Source: a virus. Taken from it: a stretch of DNA of 64,000 bases. The notes under the pieces are model-generated. The model was not told the origin of the DNA and did not search any database. It saw nothing but the letters and a program-made list of their open reading frames with translations. Where the stretch lies: positions 1 through 64,000 of the IMG/VR virus record IMGVR_UViG_3300020174_000004; one strand, written 5' to 3'. Shown piece by piece: positions 23,618-32,959 of the stretch (positions are counted from its first letter, which is position 1; each line of letters opens with the position of its first letter). Made by a program: the position numbers and the translations under genes.

Positions 23618-24406
23618 TTAAAATGCTGTTGAGCCAGCTCCATATGTATTTGCTGGTGTTGGTATATTAGCTTGACTTGTGGTAGGTTTAATGGTATTTG
23701 TTAAAGATTGAAGAACACCATTAGAAGAAATTGTGTTTTGTGGAACATTAACATTAGCCATAGCATTAACATTTACATTATCAAGTTTCCATTCTTTATA
23801 CGTAAAGTTAACATTTAATCTCATTAAAGAACTTCTATTTGACCATGATAAATCAATTTCTGATAATGAAATAGGAAAAGCTTTTAATAGTCTAAATATT
23901 TGAACGGGATTTTCTCCAGAATCATCATAGATAATTATCTCAATATCAGAAGCATAATAATTTTTATATGTTAATTCATATGATGCTAAACCGGAATTTT
24001 GAGTATTTTTATTTGGTGCATTATTATTTGATCCAGGAGAAAAATTAAAAATATAATTCATCCATGAATAAAAGAAAGAATAAAGATCACCATTTTTATC
24101 TGCAATAAATGAAATTCCTATATCAGAAAAAGTAGCATTAAATGGTTTCTTTTCAGAAGGCCCAATTCCATATCTAAAAATATTAGCTGATGCAAATGCA
24201 ATACCAGGAGTACGAATTCTATCTCCTCTAAATGTAATTAGATCAGAAAGTTGCCTTCCAAAATTTTGTACAGTTGCTCCATTATTATCAACATTACCGC
24301 CAAGTAATCCAGGAGGAGTTACTATATTAACTAGATACTTGGAACTATTTAAAGTTCCAGTAGCATTAATATGTGATTTGAAGTTATTAATATTAAATCC
24401 TGGCAT
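23618..24406 (-). CDS. Baseplate tail-tube initiator-like protein (gp54/gp3 fold)
   Basis: A 262-residue tube-fold protein. The pattern of a (R)TPGI strand, FNATFSDIGISFIADKNGDLYSFFYSWMNYI and the later IEIIIYDDSG...FPISLSEIDLSW...LNVNFTYKEW is shared by T4 gp19, gp3 and gp54. Proximity to gp26, gp48 and gp4 favours gp54 (tail-tube initiator), but the gp3 tail terminator remains possible. The Ser/Thr/Pro-rich tail after residue 210 looks disordered. It follows the upstream gene with a one-base overlap. Confidence 0.7.
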   Translation of the reverse strand: MPGFNINNFKSHINATGTLNSSKYLVNIVTPPGLLGGNVDNNGATVQNFGRQLSDLITFRGDRIRTPGIAFASANIFRYGIGPSEKKPFNATFSDIGISFIADKNGDLYSFFYSWMNYIFNFSPGSNNNAPNKNTQNSGLASYELTYKNYYASDIEIIIYDDSGENPVQIFRLLKAFPISLSEIDLSWSNRSSLMRLNVNFTYKEWKLDNVNVNAMANVNVPQNTISSNGVLQSLTNTIKPTTSQANIPTPANTYGAGSTAF

Positions 24407-24975
24407 TATACTTTCCTAATAGAATCTGCATAAACTTTAGATTCATTGGTTTTTTGAAAACTTTGTGTTGGTAATAATATAGCTTTAGTCCAATCATTGG
24501 GTTCAATTTCTTTAAAACCAGAACGAATATGAGAAAATAAATATCTTTTTACACATGGCTGAAAATATCTAAATTTTGTTGCTCCTTTTAGAACATCATA
24601 TGATATTTTTAACTTTGTTGTTTCATCGAAATTCTTATTATTTATTGTATCATAAAGAGCATCTAATAATCTTGCTCTTAGTATTGGTGGAAGATAATGA
24701 AAATTAATTCCAAGAAAACCATCACCATATGATTCAATTGGAAATACTAATGGAAATTTATCATAATATGGAAGTTTATCTTTTGTTTTTGGATCATAAG
24801 AAAAAAGATACATTCTTCCAATTTCAATTCTATTTCTAGAACCAACTATTCTTTTTATTTCTTTTAAAAATGTCATGGATGTATCACGAAACCATTGATT
24901 GGCATCGCTAATATTGGTTTTTATGTTTGATCTTGTCAAACCAAATTTTATTAAATCTGAAAATAAAGTTGCCAT
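24406..24975 (-). CDS. Conserved tail/baseplate protein, function unknown
   Basis: A 189-residue protein with GRMYLFSYDPKTKDKLPYYDKFPLVFPIESYGDGFLGINFHYLPP and a C-terminal FRYFQPCVKRYLFSHIRSGFKEI. I recall related proteins in marine T4-like phages next to gp4, without a firm T4 name. Location between the head-completion gene and the tube initiator supports a virion or assembly role. Confidence 0.72.
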   Translation of the reverse strand: MATLFSDLIKFGLTRSNIKTNISDANQWFRDTSMTFLKEIKRIVGSRNRIEIGRMYLFSYDPKTKDKLPYYDKFPLVFPIESYGDGFLGINFHYLPPILRARLLDALYDTINNKNFDETTKLKISYDVLKGATKFRYFQPCVKRYLFSHIRSGFKEIEPNDWTKAILLPTQSFQKTNESKVYADSIRKV

Positions 24976-24977
24976 GT

Positions 24978-25415
24978 TTAAAACTTTATGTTAAGTTCTT
25001 TTTCTGTCATTATCTTAAATTTCCATCCTCGATCTTTACAGAATTCTTGGGCTCTTTCCCACTTAGAACTATTTATTCCCCAAGTCATAACCTCTTGAAT
25101 ATATCTTTTAGATTTCTTATTTTGATCAGGCGGTTGTGTTTGCTTAAAAGGTTTAACCTCAATAATTAGTACTTCAATTTTACCGGTTTTATCTTTTCTT
25201 TTTACATAAAAATCTGGAAAATATCGATGGATTTTATTATCAATCGGAGATCGATATGGTATAAAGAATTCTTCACTTGACCATTCAATAACATCCGGAT
25301 GCGCATCAAGATATGTCATGAGTTTAAGTTCCCATCTTGATCTATAAATAATATTTGATGGGTCGCCTTTGTATTTCTTATAGTTTTTAGGTTTAAAAAA
25401 TCCCTTATATGCCAT
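24978..25415 (-). CDS. 4: Head completion protein gp4 (nuclease fold)
   Basis: A 145-residue homologue of T4 gp4 (gp50), required to finish DNA-filled heads. Shared blocks: AYKGFFKPKNYKKYKGDPSNI-YRS-WE, EEFFIPYRSP, YFPDFYVKRKD, IIEVKPFKQTQPP and a C-terminal KWERAQEFCKDRGWKFKIMTEKEL. D-(x)n-E-x-K in PDFY...IEVKP resembles a PD-(D/E)XK nuclease site. Start set at ATG 25415, which aligns with the T4 N-terminus; an upstream in-frame TTG at 25427 is less likely. Confidence 0.92.
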   Translation of the reverse strand: MAYKGFFKPKNYKKYKGDPSNIIYRSRWELKLMTYLDAHPDVIEWSSEEFFIPYRSPIDNKIHRYFPDFYVKRKDKTGKIEVLIIEVKPFKQTQPPDQNKKSKRYIQEVMTWGINSSKWERAQEFCKDRGWKFKIMTEKELNIKF

Positions 25416-25435
25416 ATTTTCTTTCAAATTAATGT

Positions 25436-25443
25436 AATAAATA
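25436..25443 (+). promoter_or_regulatory. Possible late promoter box for the rightward baseplate operon
   Basis: AATAAATA, 7/8 match to the late box, 28 bases before the gp48 ATG. The rightward operon has no better candidate in this gap. Confidence 0.45.
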
Positions 25444-25451
25444 ATAAAAAA

Positions 25452-25459
25452 TATTTATA
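25452..25459 (-). promoter_or_regulatory. T4-type late promoter box for the minus-strand tail operon
   Basis: TATTTATA on the plus strand reads TATAAATA leftward, 37 bases before the gp4 ATG. Exact 8/8 match, in the divergent gap between gp4 and gp48. Confidence 0.72.
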
Positions 25460-25470
25460 AAGGTTTTTAA

Positions 25471-26379
25471 ATGGCTGGATTAGGAAAAATAGCAACTTGG
25501 TTTGGATTGGGAGCTGCGGGTGGAGCAGTTGCTGGTGCTGCAGGAACTGCTGCTGGTATTGCAGCGGTAACTGCAATAAACAAACTTGCTAGTGCTAGTT
25601 CTTTTAATCTTTCTGGTGATTCACATTTTCCTCAAGATTTAGAAAATTATAAACATTATATATCTTTTCAATTTTCAGAATATAAAAGACGATCTATATT
25701 TGATAGAGCATTTTATAACGGAATTGGCTCAATTAGACTTCCAATGCCTGCAAATCTTGTAGATCAACAAAAAGTTGATTACGAAACACAAGGCAATTTA
25801 TTAGTTGGGGCAGGTGTTGAATATGGTTTAAAACAAGGAAGCCAAGCAACAGCCGCAACGGGCGCCTTAAGTGGACAAATTGCTGGCGCTGTTCCACTTG
25901 TAGGCAGTGCGCAATCTCTTCTTAGTAGTTCTGGAGGTGCACAGGCTTTACAAGTATATGGACTAGCAGTAAATCCATTTTTAACTGTTTTATTTAAATC
26001 TCCTACTTTTAAAAGACATTCTTTTGCATGGAGATTATCTCCAAATGATCCTAAAGAATCTACTTTAATAAACAATATATTAACAAAATTTAGATATCAT
26101 ATGCTTCCAGCAAAAGCCGATTCAGTAGTAGGAGCTATTTTAAAATATCCAGATATATGTAATGTAAAATTACACCCAGATGATAATTGGCTTTATAAAT
26201 TTAAACCCTGTGTTGTAGAAAGCATATCAATTAATTTTTCACCAAATGGTAATCCAGCTTTTTATTCTCAAACAAATGCTCCTTCAGATGTTCAATTTAC
26301 TATAAATCTTTTAGAAATTGAATACTGGTTAAAAGAAGATTTTGCCGGTGGTCCACTTGGGTTTGGAGTAGGATTCTAA
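25471..26379 (+). CDS. 48: Baseplate tail-tube cap gp48
   Basis: A 302-residue homologue of T4 gp48, which with gp54 forms the platform on which the tail tube grows. It has a Gly/Ala-rich N-terminus (GAAGGAVAGAAGTAAG), SFQFSEYKRRSIFD, a second hydrophobic Gly/Ala region near 125-160, and the typical FKRHSFAWRLSPNDPKES and CVVESISINFSPNG-PAF blocks. First gene of the rightward baseplate operon; overlaps gp53 by one base. Confidence 0.82.
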   Translation: MAGLGKIATWFGLGAAGGAVAGAAGTAAGIAAVTAINKLASASSFNLSGDSHFPQDLENYKHYISFQFSEYKRRSIFDRAFYNGIGSIRLPMPANLVDQQKVDYETQGNLLVGAGVEYGLKQGSQATAATGALSGQIAGAVPLVGSAQSLLSSSGGAQALQVYGLAVNPFLTVLFKSPTFKRHSFAWRLSPNDPKESTLINNILTKFRYHMLPAKADSVVGAILKYPDICNVKLHPDDNWLYKFKPCVVESISINFSPNGNPAFYSQTNAPSDVQFTINLLEIEYWLKEDFAGGPLGFGVGF

Positions 26380-27251
26380 TGGCTTATAATTCTTATTTTA
26401 CCAAATTTCCACTTATATCCTATAATGATAAAGCGGCAATAGATATAACAAGAAAAGTAAAATTTGTTCAGTCAGTTAGACAGAATCCATATATTTTCTT
26501 TCCATATACAATTCATAATAGTGAAAGATCTGATCAAATTGCTGATAGATTATATGAGGATCCTTATTATGATTGGATGGTTTATCTCTCTAATGAAATA
26601 ACAGATCCTTACTTTGAATATTATTTGACTGAAGAACAATTTAAATTATTTTTACTTAAAAAGTATGGATCAATTGAAAATTCTCAAGAAAAAGTTATTT
26701 CATGGAGAAATAATTGGGAAATTTCTGATGATATTACTATATCAGCATATAATGCATTAGTTCCAGAAAGAAAAAAGTATTGGGTTCCTTTATATAGAGA
26801 AGATAATAAAGGTGTTATATTAGCATATACTAGAAAAAGAAATGATTGGTCACATAGAACTAATCGTCTTGTAAAATATGTTATATCTGGATCTCATACA
26901 TTCAAAGAAGATGAAATGGTAACTATTAAAAATGGAAGTACAATTGTTGGACAAGGTGAAATTGAATATGCTAATGGAACAAATATTATATTAAAAAATG
27001 TTCAAAATGATTATAACTTCATTGGAACAATGACAAGCAGAACAACAAATAATTCAGTTACTATTGTTTCTTCAGTAGACATATCTGGTTGTGGAATTAA
27101 TACATTAGAATTATCATATTATTCTCCTTTTAGCGCTTATGATTATGAGCAAGAGAAAAATGAATATAATAAAACATTAATTCTTTTACGTCAAGACCAT
27201 GTTTATGATGTTAATGAAGAAATAACTAATTTGTTAGAAGTTAATCAATAA
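26379..27251 (+). CDS. 53: Baseplate wedge protein gp53
   Basis: A 290-residue protein. The N-terminal half is T4 gp53: YFTKFPLISYN, IADRLYEDPYYDWMVYLSN-ITDPYFEYYLTEEQF. gp53 joins wedges around the hub. The C-terminal part, beta-rich (about 160-230), is absent from the 196-residue T4 protein and resembles the small beta modules seen in the later baseplate genes. It overlaps the next gene by one base. Confidence 0.88.
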   Translation: MAYNSYFTKFPLISYNDKAAIDITRKVKFVQSVRQNPYIFFPYTIHNSERSDQIADRLYEDPYYDWMVYLSNEITDPYFEYYLTEEQFKLFLLKKYGSIENSQEKVISWRNNWEISDDITISAYNALVPERKKYWVPLYREDNKGVILAYTRKRNDWSHRTNRLVKYVISGSHTFKEDEMVTIKNGSTIVGQGEIEYANGTNIILKNVQNDYNFIGTMTSRTTNNSVTIVSSVDISGCGINTLELSYYSPFSAYDYEQEKNEYNKTLILLRQDHVYDVNEEITNLLEVNQ

Positions 27252-28480
27252 TGGCAACAAGTCAAAGACCAGGCGACGTATTAATACCAAAAGTAGAATT
27301 GCAGGGAGAAGGTGGAAACATTAGATTTCCTGCAGAATCTATTTTGTGTGCAAATATTTATGAAAACATGATGAGCCTTGGAACCTTTGTAAAATTTTCA
27401 ATTACAGATACAAACGATTCTCTTGGTAATTTGAATTTAAGAAAAGGAGCATGGAAAGGCAAATTTCATTTTAATGCTCCTGGATCTACAATAAAAAAGC
27501 TAGATGATCTTAGATTAGAATCTATTAAAAAGGTTCAAGATATGGGATCTAATGGAGCAAAAGCATATGAGTTGACTTTATATTCTGCTCCACTATTAAC
27601 AAACCTTTCCAAACTTATTCAGAAAAAATACAATAAAACTATAGGAAATATAGTTAAAGACGTTGGTAAAGAAATTGGAATAACTAAATGGGAAGAATTT
27701 GAAGATACCAAAGGTGTTCAAGAATACTGGGCTTCAAATTTTAATGGTGATTATATTTTACACCAATTAAATAGAAGAGCAGTTTCAAATAACTCTAAGA
27801 GTTCTCTTTATTTTACTTTTGCTAATTATAAAGATGGAAAAGAAGTTTATAACTTTGTTACTATTGAAAAATTATTCAAACAAGAATCATTTAGAAAAAT
27901 GATTCATGAAAATGCTGGTGGTTCAAATTTAAGATATGAAGAAGAGAATGATGGCAGAATAATAAACTATGTTTATCCAAAAGTAAATTCATTATCACAA
28001 TTAATTATGGGTAACAGAAAACAGGAAACAAGAGAATCTGGACCTGGTAATCATCGTAATGAAAAGAAAGATTATACAAAAAAAGATACTGATTATACTT
28101 CAGGTGGAAATAAAACCAAACTTGGAAACATGAATGAGTATACTAAAAATATAGGTACAGCACATACAATTCCATCTGATAAATCATATTTACCTGATGA
28201 TTATCTAACAAAAGCATTTCCTGATAAACAATCTTATCTTTCATTTATTACTGATAATTGCTTAAATATTCAGGTGTATGGCGATTCTCAATATACAGCT
28301 GGAAAAATATTAGATATTAAAATTAATAGAAATGAAGGAACCACTGGACCACAAGAACCAGATCCACAACTTAATGGTAAAATGGTTATTGTTGGTGTGA
28401 ATCATGAGATAAGAGGAAATAGAACTTCTCCTAGGTATATATGTCACATGGATTGTTTAAAAGGCAGCCATCAAAAGTAG
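27251..28480 (+). CDS. 27: Baseplate hub protein gp27-like
   Basis: A 409-residue protein in the position of the T4 hub trimer gp27. N-terminal beta domain (IYENMMSLGTFVKFSITDTNDSLG), central helices (LSKLIQKKYNKTIGNIVKDVGKEIGI), GDYILHQLNRRA, and a C-terminal domain ending VGVNHEIRGNRTSPRY-CHMDCLKG. The features fit the phage hub/VgrG gp27 fold. Assignment by synteny with gp53 and gp5 plus fold pattern, not by strong sequence identity. Confidence 0.7.
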   Translation: MATSQRPGDVLIPKVELQGEGGNIRFPAESILCANIYENMMSLGTFVKFSITDTNDSLGNLNLRKGAWKGKFHFNAPGSTIKKLDDLRLESIKKVQDMGSNGAKAYELTLYSAPLLTNLSKLIQKKYNKTIGNIVKDVGKEIGITKWEEFEDTKGVQEYWASNFNGDYILHQLNRRAVSNNSKSSLYFTFANYKDGKEVYNFVTIEKLFKQESFRKMIHENAGGSNLRYEEENDGRIINYVYPKVNSLSQLIMGNRKQETRESGPGNHRNEKKDYTKKDTDYTSGGNKTKLGNMNEYTKNIGTAHTIPSDKSYLPDDYLTKAFPDKQSYLSFITDNCLNIQVYGDSQYTAGKILDIKINRNEGTTGPQEPDPQLNGKMVIVGVNHEIRGNRTSPRYICHMDCLKGSHQK

Positions 28481-28488
28481 GATTATAA

Positions 28489-29874
28489 ATGGCGAGAATA
28501 GGCGAAAAATGGGTATGGTTTGATGCAAAAGTTATAAACGTCAAGGATCCACATAAATCCGGGCGGGTGCAGATTCGTGTCAAAGGTTATCATGATGATG
28601 AAACTAAGATTCCTGATAAGGATCTTCCATGGGCCCAAGTATTAATGCCTGTTACTTCAGCATCAATAAATAAGGTTGGTGGTTCTCCAACGGGGCTTTT
28701 ACCCAATTCTAGAGTAATTGGTTTTTGGTATGATGCTAATGATATGAGAATTCCATTTGTTATGGGATCTTATGTAAGTGCTGGTGAATTAGATAATAAT
28801 GGAAAAACACAAGGTGGAAAAACGCCTCCTAAAGAAAAAACTAATTCTGGAAATCCTTTAAATCGACCAAAAGGAAAAGATGATGCTGGCGGCGATAGAA
28901 ATCCAAAACCTTTACCAAATGCAATAGAAAAAAATAATGATCGTAAAGATGATACTTCTCTTGAAAAGAAAAGTATAACTAAAGTTGCTGCTGAAGGATT
29001 AAAAGCTCTAGATCTTAAAACAATTGGATCATTGGCTGGTGGTTTAAAAAAAGATGTACTTAATACAATTTCCAGTATTGATCCTTCAAATATAAGTGGG
29101 TCAATACCCAAAGCATTAACATCATTATTAAAAATTGATGCTTTATCTTCTCTTGGAAATGCAGCCGGTATATTTAATATGGCATCAACCGCTTTACAGG
29201 GGTTAATGTCTCAAGCAATTAATGATAAAGGTGGAACACAAAATGCCATAAATAATGTACTTAAAACTTTATTAACATTTATTGAATCAGAAGAATTTGA
29301 AAAATTAACTGAAGAAAATAAATTAATTGCATTAAAAGCAATAGAACAATTAACAAATAATCCAACAACATCACCTATTGATTCTACAATAAATTCAACA
29401 CAGATTTTAAGTTCTCTTACTAATGGAATTTCTAGTTCTAGTAATCCAAGTCAAGTAATTGATGCAGTTATAGAGCAAGGAATGAATCAAATATCATCAA
29501 GTTTTTTAAATATTCTTAATGGTAGAAATTTAACTGGTAATGTAATGAATACTTTGATTGGTAATCTTAATTCTATGTTATCATCTACTGGGCTTCAAGC
29601 AATGCTTGGTTCCGGTTTAAATGTTAATAATATACTTTCAGAAGCAACTAAGTTACTTGGTTCTACTGGAAGTAATATGATAAAAATAGTAACATCAAAT
29701 TTACCATCAACGGTTTTAGATGAAAATAAAATTAAAAAACCAATAGAAGATGCATTAAAAAATTTTGCAAGAGTAAAAAAGAAACAAGAACAAAACCCAA
29801 TGGCTACTAGTTTAAGTGAAAACATACAAAATGCTATAACAGCAATTACTGATTCATTTGCACAATTAGATTAG
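28489..29874 (+). CDS. 5: Baseplate hub gp5-like, OB-fold portion without lysozyme
   Basis: A 461-residue protein. Residues 1-100 are the gp5 OB domain (FDAKVINVKDPHKSGRVQIRVKGYHDD, LPWAQVLMPVTS, PNSRVIGFWYDANDMRIPFVMGSY). A charged Pro/Lys linker and a long, mostly helical, Ser/Asn-rich region follow. No T4-type lysozyme domain is seen and the beta-helix spike is in the next gene. The murein-cutting role seems moved to the 1002-residue tail protein. In T4 one gp5 chain carries all three parts. Confidence 0.8.
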   Translation: MARIGEKWVWFDAKVINVKDPHKSGRVQIRVKGYHDDETKIPDKDLPWAQVLMPVTSASINKVGGSPTGLLPNSRVIGFWYDANDMRIPFVMGSYVSAGELDNNGKTQGGKTPPKEKTNSGNPLNRPKGKDDAGGDRNPKPLPNAIEKNNDRKDDTSLEKKSITKVAAEGLKALDLKTIGSLAGGLKKDVLNTISSIDPSNISGSIPKALTSLLKIDALSSLGNAAGIFNMASTALQGLMSQAINDKGGTQNAINNVLKTLLTFIESEEFEKLTEENKLIALKAIEQLTNNPTTSPIDSTINSTQILSSLTNGISSSSNPSQVIDAVIEQGMNQISSSFLNILNGRNLTGNVMNTLIGNLNSMLSSTGLQAMLGSGLNVNNILSEATKLLGSTGSNMIKIVTSNLPSTVLDENKIKKPIEDALKNFARVKKKQEQNPMATSLSENIQNAITAITDSFAQLD

Positions 29875-29882
29875 GATTTATA

Positions 29883-30695
29883 ATGACTACAAAAGAAGAT
29901 GATCCTAGAAAACCAGAAACCACGTTTGATGGGGAATATCCACATATTCAATCTTTTCAAACATGGGGTGGACATACTTTAATATTTGATAACACACCCG
30001 GAAAAGAAACTATTCGCTTATCACACGGTGGAAACACCAACCCAGGTTCATATATAGAGTGGTCTGTTAATGGCAAAAAAGTAGAAGTTGTTAGAGATAA
30101 TTCTTTTAATTATACAAAAGGTGGTCAAACAACTTCTATTGATGGCGCAACTGATACTAAAGTAGCAAGCCATAGTAGAACAAGTGTAAGTGGCGGATCT
30201 CATAAAGAAGTAGCTGGAAAAGAGTCAAAAGCTGTTAAAGAAGGATCTACAGTACTAGCGGGTGGAACACAATCAACTGGGACTTTATCAGCATCGCCTG
30301 GTGGTGAGCATGATGATTTTACTTCAGGCAATAAAACTTCTGTTCATTCTGGTAATATGAATACCATGATTGAAGGTGATAATGTTTTAGTAGTTAATGG
30401 CAATCAAGTCTTTCAAAATAAAGGTGAAAGACTTGATACAATTCAAGATGGTAATTATTCAATATCAGTTGATGATGGAAACTTTAAAATAAAGTGTAAG
30501 AAATTTATTATTGAAGCTGAAGAAATTGTTTTTGGTGCAACACAAAAGAATATAACATTAGACAGTCAAAAAGCTCAGGTTATAATAAAATCTAAAAAAG
30601 GTATTATTACTAAGAGCGATATATTTGGAACATCCCTTGAAAAGAATCCTCCAGTTTTACCTGGTGGAAAAGACGGCAACGAGCCATTAAAATAA
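29883..30695 (+). CDS. Central spike protein (gp5 C-terminal beta-helix-like)
   Basis: A 270-residue protein that looks like the spike half of gp5/VgrG. The N-terminus has WGGHTLIFDNTPGKETIRLSH, typical of the start of the triple-stranded beta-helix. Short repeats with Gly/Ser/Thr and alternating hydrophobics follow (TSVSGGSHKEVAGKESKAVKEGS, NTMIEGDNVLVVNGNQVFQNKG). The end has CKKFIIEAEEIVFGATQKNITL. It probably trimerises below the gp5-like OB protein as the membrane-piercing needle. No PAAR-like tip is visible in this chain. Confidence 0.75.
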   Translation: MTTKEDDPRKPETTFDGEYPHIQSFQTWGGHTLIFDNTPGKETIRLSHGGNTNPGSYIEWSVNGKKVEVVRDNSFNYTKGGQTTSIDGATDTKVASHSRTSVSGGSHKEVAGKESKAVKEGSTVLAGGTQSTGTLSASPGGEHDDFTSGNKTSVHSGNMNTMIEGDNVLVVNGNQVFQNKGERLDTIQDGNYSISVDDGNFKIKCKKFIIEAEEIVFGATQKNITLDSQKAQVIIKSKKGIITKSDIFGTSLEKNPPVLPGGKDGNEPLK

Positions 30696-30707
30696 TAGGA
30701 GAGTAAT

Positions 30708-31139
30708 ATGGCTAGTAGAGCCGATTTTTTAACAGAAATTATAAAAAAGAAAGAAATATATTCTGATCTTCCTACCAATTTTGATCCAGATCCAAGAACA
30801 CAATCTCTTTCTAAAGTTACTAATGAAGATGCAGTTAAAAGATCATTAAAAAATCTTATTCTAACTCAGTTTGGCGAAAGATTTTTTCAACCAGAAATAG
30901 GTTCTAGAGTTCGTGAATTATTATTCGAAAATGCAACAAACACTGGAAATTTTTTATTAGAAAAACTTGATTCTGAAATAAGAAGAACAATAGAACAAAA
31001 AGAACCAAGAGTTCAATTAATAGATGTGCAAGTAAAATCATATCCTGATGATTATGGTTTGATAGTAAACATCATTTTTTCACTAATAAATAGTACGGAA
31101 CCAATTAATTTAGATGTAATTCTTAGAAGAGTAAGATAA
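30708..31139 (+). CDS. 25: Baseplate wedge protein gp25
   Basis: A 143-residue homologue of T4 gp25/TssE, which nucleates sheath assembly. Typical blocks: DL(P)TNFDPDPRTQSLSKVTNEDAVKRSLKNLILTQFGERFFQPEIGSRVRELLFE and the signature IEQKEPRVQLIDV containing the conserved EPR core motif. GGAG ribosome site; overlaps gp6 by one base. Confidence 0.95.
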   Translation: MASRADFLTEIIKKKEIYSDLPTNFDPDPRTQSLSKVTNEDAVKRSLKNLILTQFGERFFQPEIGSRVRELLFENATNTGNFLLEKLDSEIRRTIEQKEPRVQLIDVQVKSYPDDYGLIVNIIFSLINSTEPINLDVILRRVR

Positions 31140-32959
31140 TGGCCAACACTACTCTAGGTCTAACAACTTTAGACTTTAATACATTAAAAGATAGTTTTAA
31201 AACTTACTTGAGGTCTCAAGAGAAGTATAAGGATTATGACTTTGAGTCATCAAACTTTAATGTTCTTTTGGATGTTCTTTCATACAATACATATATGAAT
31301 TCATTTTATCTTAATATGGTAAATTCTGAAATGTTTCTTGATTCAGCGCAATTAAGAAATTCCATTATATCACATGCAAAAGAATTAAATTATCTTCCAA
31401 GATCAAAAAGAAGTGCCAAGGCAACTCTAGATTTAGAGATTCCAACCGTTGGTATTGATACATTTACCATTCCAAAAGGCACAAGATTTAATGCTTCTTC
31501 TGGTTATGATAATTATGTTTTTACTACTGAAGAAGCTATAACATATCGTTCTTCAAATAATTATTTTGTTATTAGCAATCTTGATGTTTATGAAGGAAAT
31601 TATGTAGATCCAGCTGATACCTTTGTTATGGATTATAGAAAAGAAAATCCAATATTTACATTATCAAATGTTGGTGTTGATACTGAAAGTGTTAATGTTC
31701 TTGTATCAGAAGATAATGGTGTTACATATACAGAATATACATATGCTGAAACTCTGTTTAATTTAACGGATCAATCAAAAGTTTTCTTTATTCAAGGAGC
31801 TGATGATAATAAGTATTCAATATTCTTTGGTGATAATGTAATGTCATATAAACCAGCAGATGGTTCTATTGTGGTAGTTACATATAGAGTATCAAGTGGA
31901 TTGATTCCAACTGGAACTTACAATTTTAATCTTGATGATGATCTAGCATCATTTAATGAAGGAAATTATGGAGAAGGTGGTATCACTATTACAGTAGTTG
32001 ATCAACCAACTGGTGGTAGCGACGAAGAATCAAATGAATCAATTAGATTTAATGCACCAAGACATTTTCAAACTCAAGAACGCGCAATTACAAATGATGA
32101 TTATAGAATATTGGTTTTAAATAATTTTCCTGAAGTAAAAGCCGTTAATGTTTATGGTGGTGAATCAGTTACGGACACAGTTCAATTTGGTAAGGTATTT
32201 ATTATTCCTTCTACTTTTTCAGGAACTACTCTTACTGATTCGAAGAAAGCTGATATTGTTGAATTTTTAACAAATAGATCTTCTCTTAGTATTGAACCTG
32301 TTATAATTAATCCGGATTATCTGTATGTAACACTTAATACTAAAGTGTATGTAGATTTTTCAAGCACTGTATATTCCGGTGTACAAATAGAAAATCTAGT
32401 AAGAAGTGCTATTATAACATATAATGATGATTATCTTGAAGATTTTAATGTTGCTTTTAGATATTCAAGATTAACAGAATCAATATTAGATTCAACTGAT
32501 GGTATTATTAGTACTGAATCTGTTTTTCTAATGAAAAAAATAACAACACCTGTTCTTAATCAATCATTTGTTACTTCATTTTCCTTTAATAATCAGGTTG
32601 ATTCTGATGAACCAGTTCAATCTTCAAGATTTTCTTCTGCTGGAAAAACATATTATATCACCAATCAAGTAATAGATCCAACAACAAATAATATTTTGGA
32701 TTTAAATCCAAATACTTTATATAAAGTTGAAGTGACTGCTTCCGGTGTATTGGTTTATGAAACAGCTGGAACTATTAATTATATTACCGGCGATGTATCA
32801 CTCAATTCAATGATAATTAATTCATATCAAAATAATCCTGGATTGGTATTTACAGCTAAATCAATATCAGAAGATATCTATTCTAGAAAGAATGATATTA
32901 TTCTAATAAATACTTCAACAGATCTTAATGTAGAAATTACAGATTATAATAATCAATGA
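31139..32959 (+). CDS. 6: Baseplate wedge protein gp6
   Basis: A 606-residue homologue of T4 gp6/TssF-type ring protein. Conserved N-terminus TLDFNTLKDSFKTYLRSQEKYKDYDFESSN and NVLLDVLSYNTYMNSFYLNMV-SEMFLDSAQLR, followed by RFNAPRHFQTQERAITNDDYR of the J-type domain near residue 300. It forms the inner ring of the baseplate with gp53 and gp7. Stop overlaps the next start (ATGA). Confidence 0.93.
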   Translation: MANTTLGLTTLDFNTLKDSFKTYLRSQEKYKDYDFESSNFNVLLDVLSYNTYMNSFYLNMVNSEMFLDSAQLRNSIISHAKELNYLPRSKRSAKATLDLEIPTVGIDTFTIPKGTRFNASSGYDNYVFTTEEAITYRSSNNYFVISNLDVYEGNYVDPADTFVMDYRKENPIFTLSNVGVDTESVNVLVSEDNGVTYTEYTYAETLFNLTDQSKVFFIQGADDNKYSIFFGDNVMSYKPADGSIVVVTYRVSSGLIPTGTYNFNLDDDLASFNEGNYGEGGITITVVDQPTGGSDEESNESIRFNAPRHFQTQERAITNDDYRILVLNNFPEVKAVNVYGGESVTDTVQFGKVFIIPSTFSGTTLTDSKKADIVEFLTNRSSLSIEPVIINPDYLYVTLNTKVYVDFSSTVYSGVQIENLVRSAIITYNDDYLEDFNVAFRYSRLTESILDSTDGIISTESVFLMKKITTPVLNQSFVTSFSFNNQVDSDEPVQSSRFSSAGKTYYITNQVIDPTTNNILDLNPNTLYKVEVTASGVLVYETAGTINYITGDVSLNSMIINSYQNNPGLVFTAKSISEDIYSRKNDIILINTSTDLNVEITDYNNQ

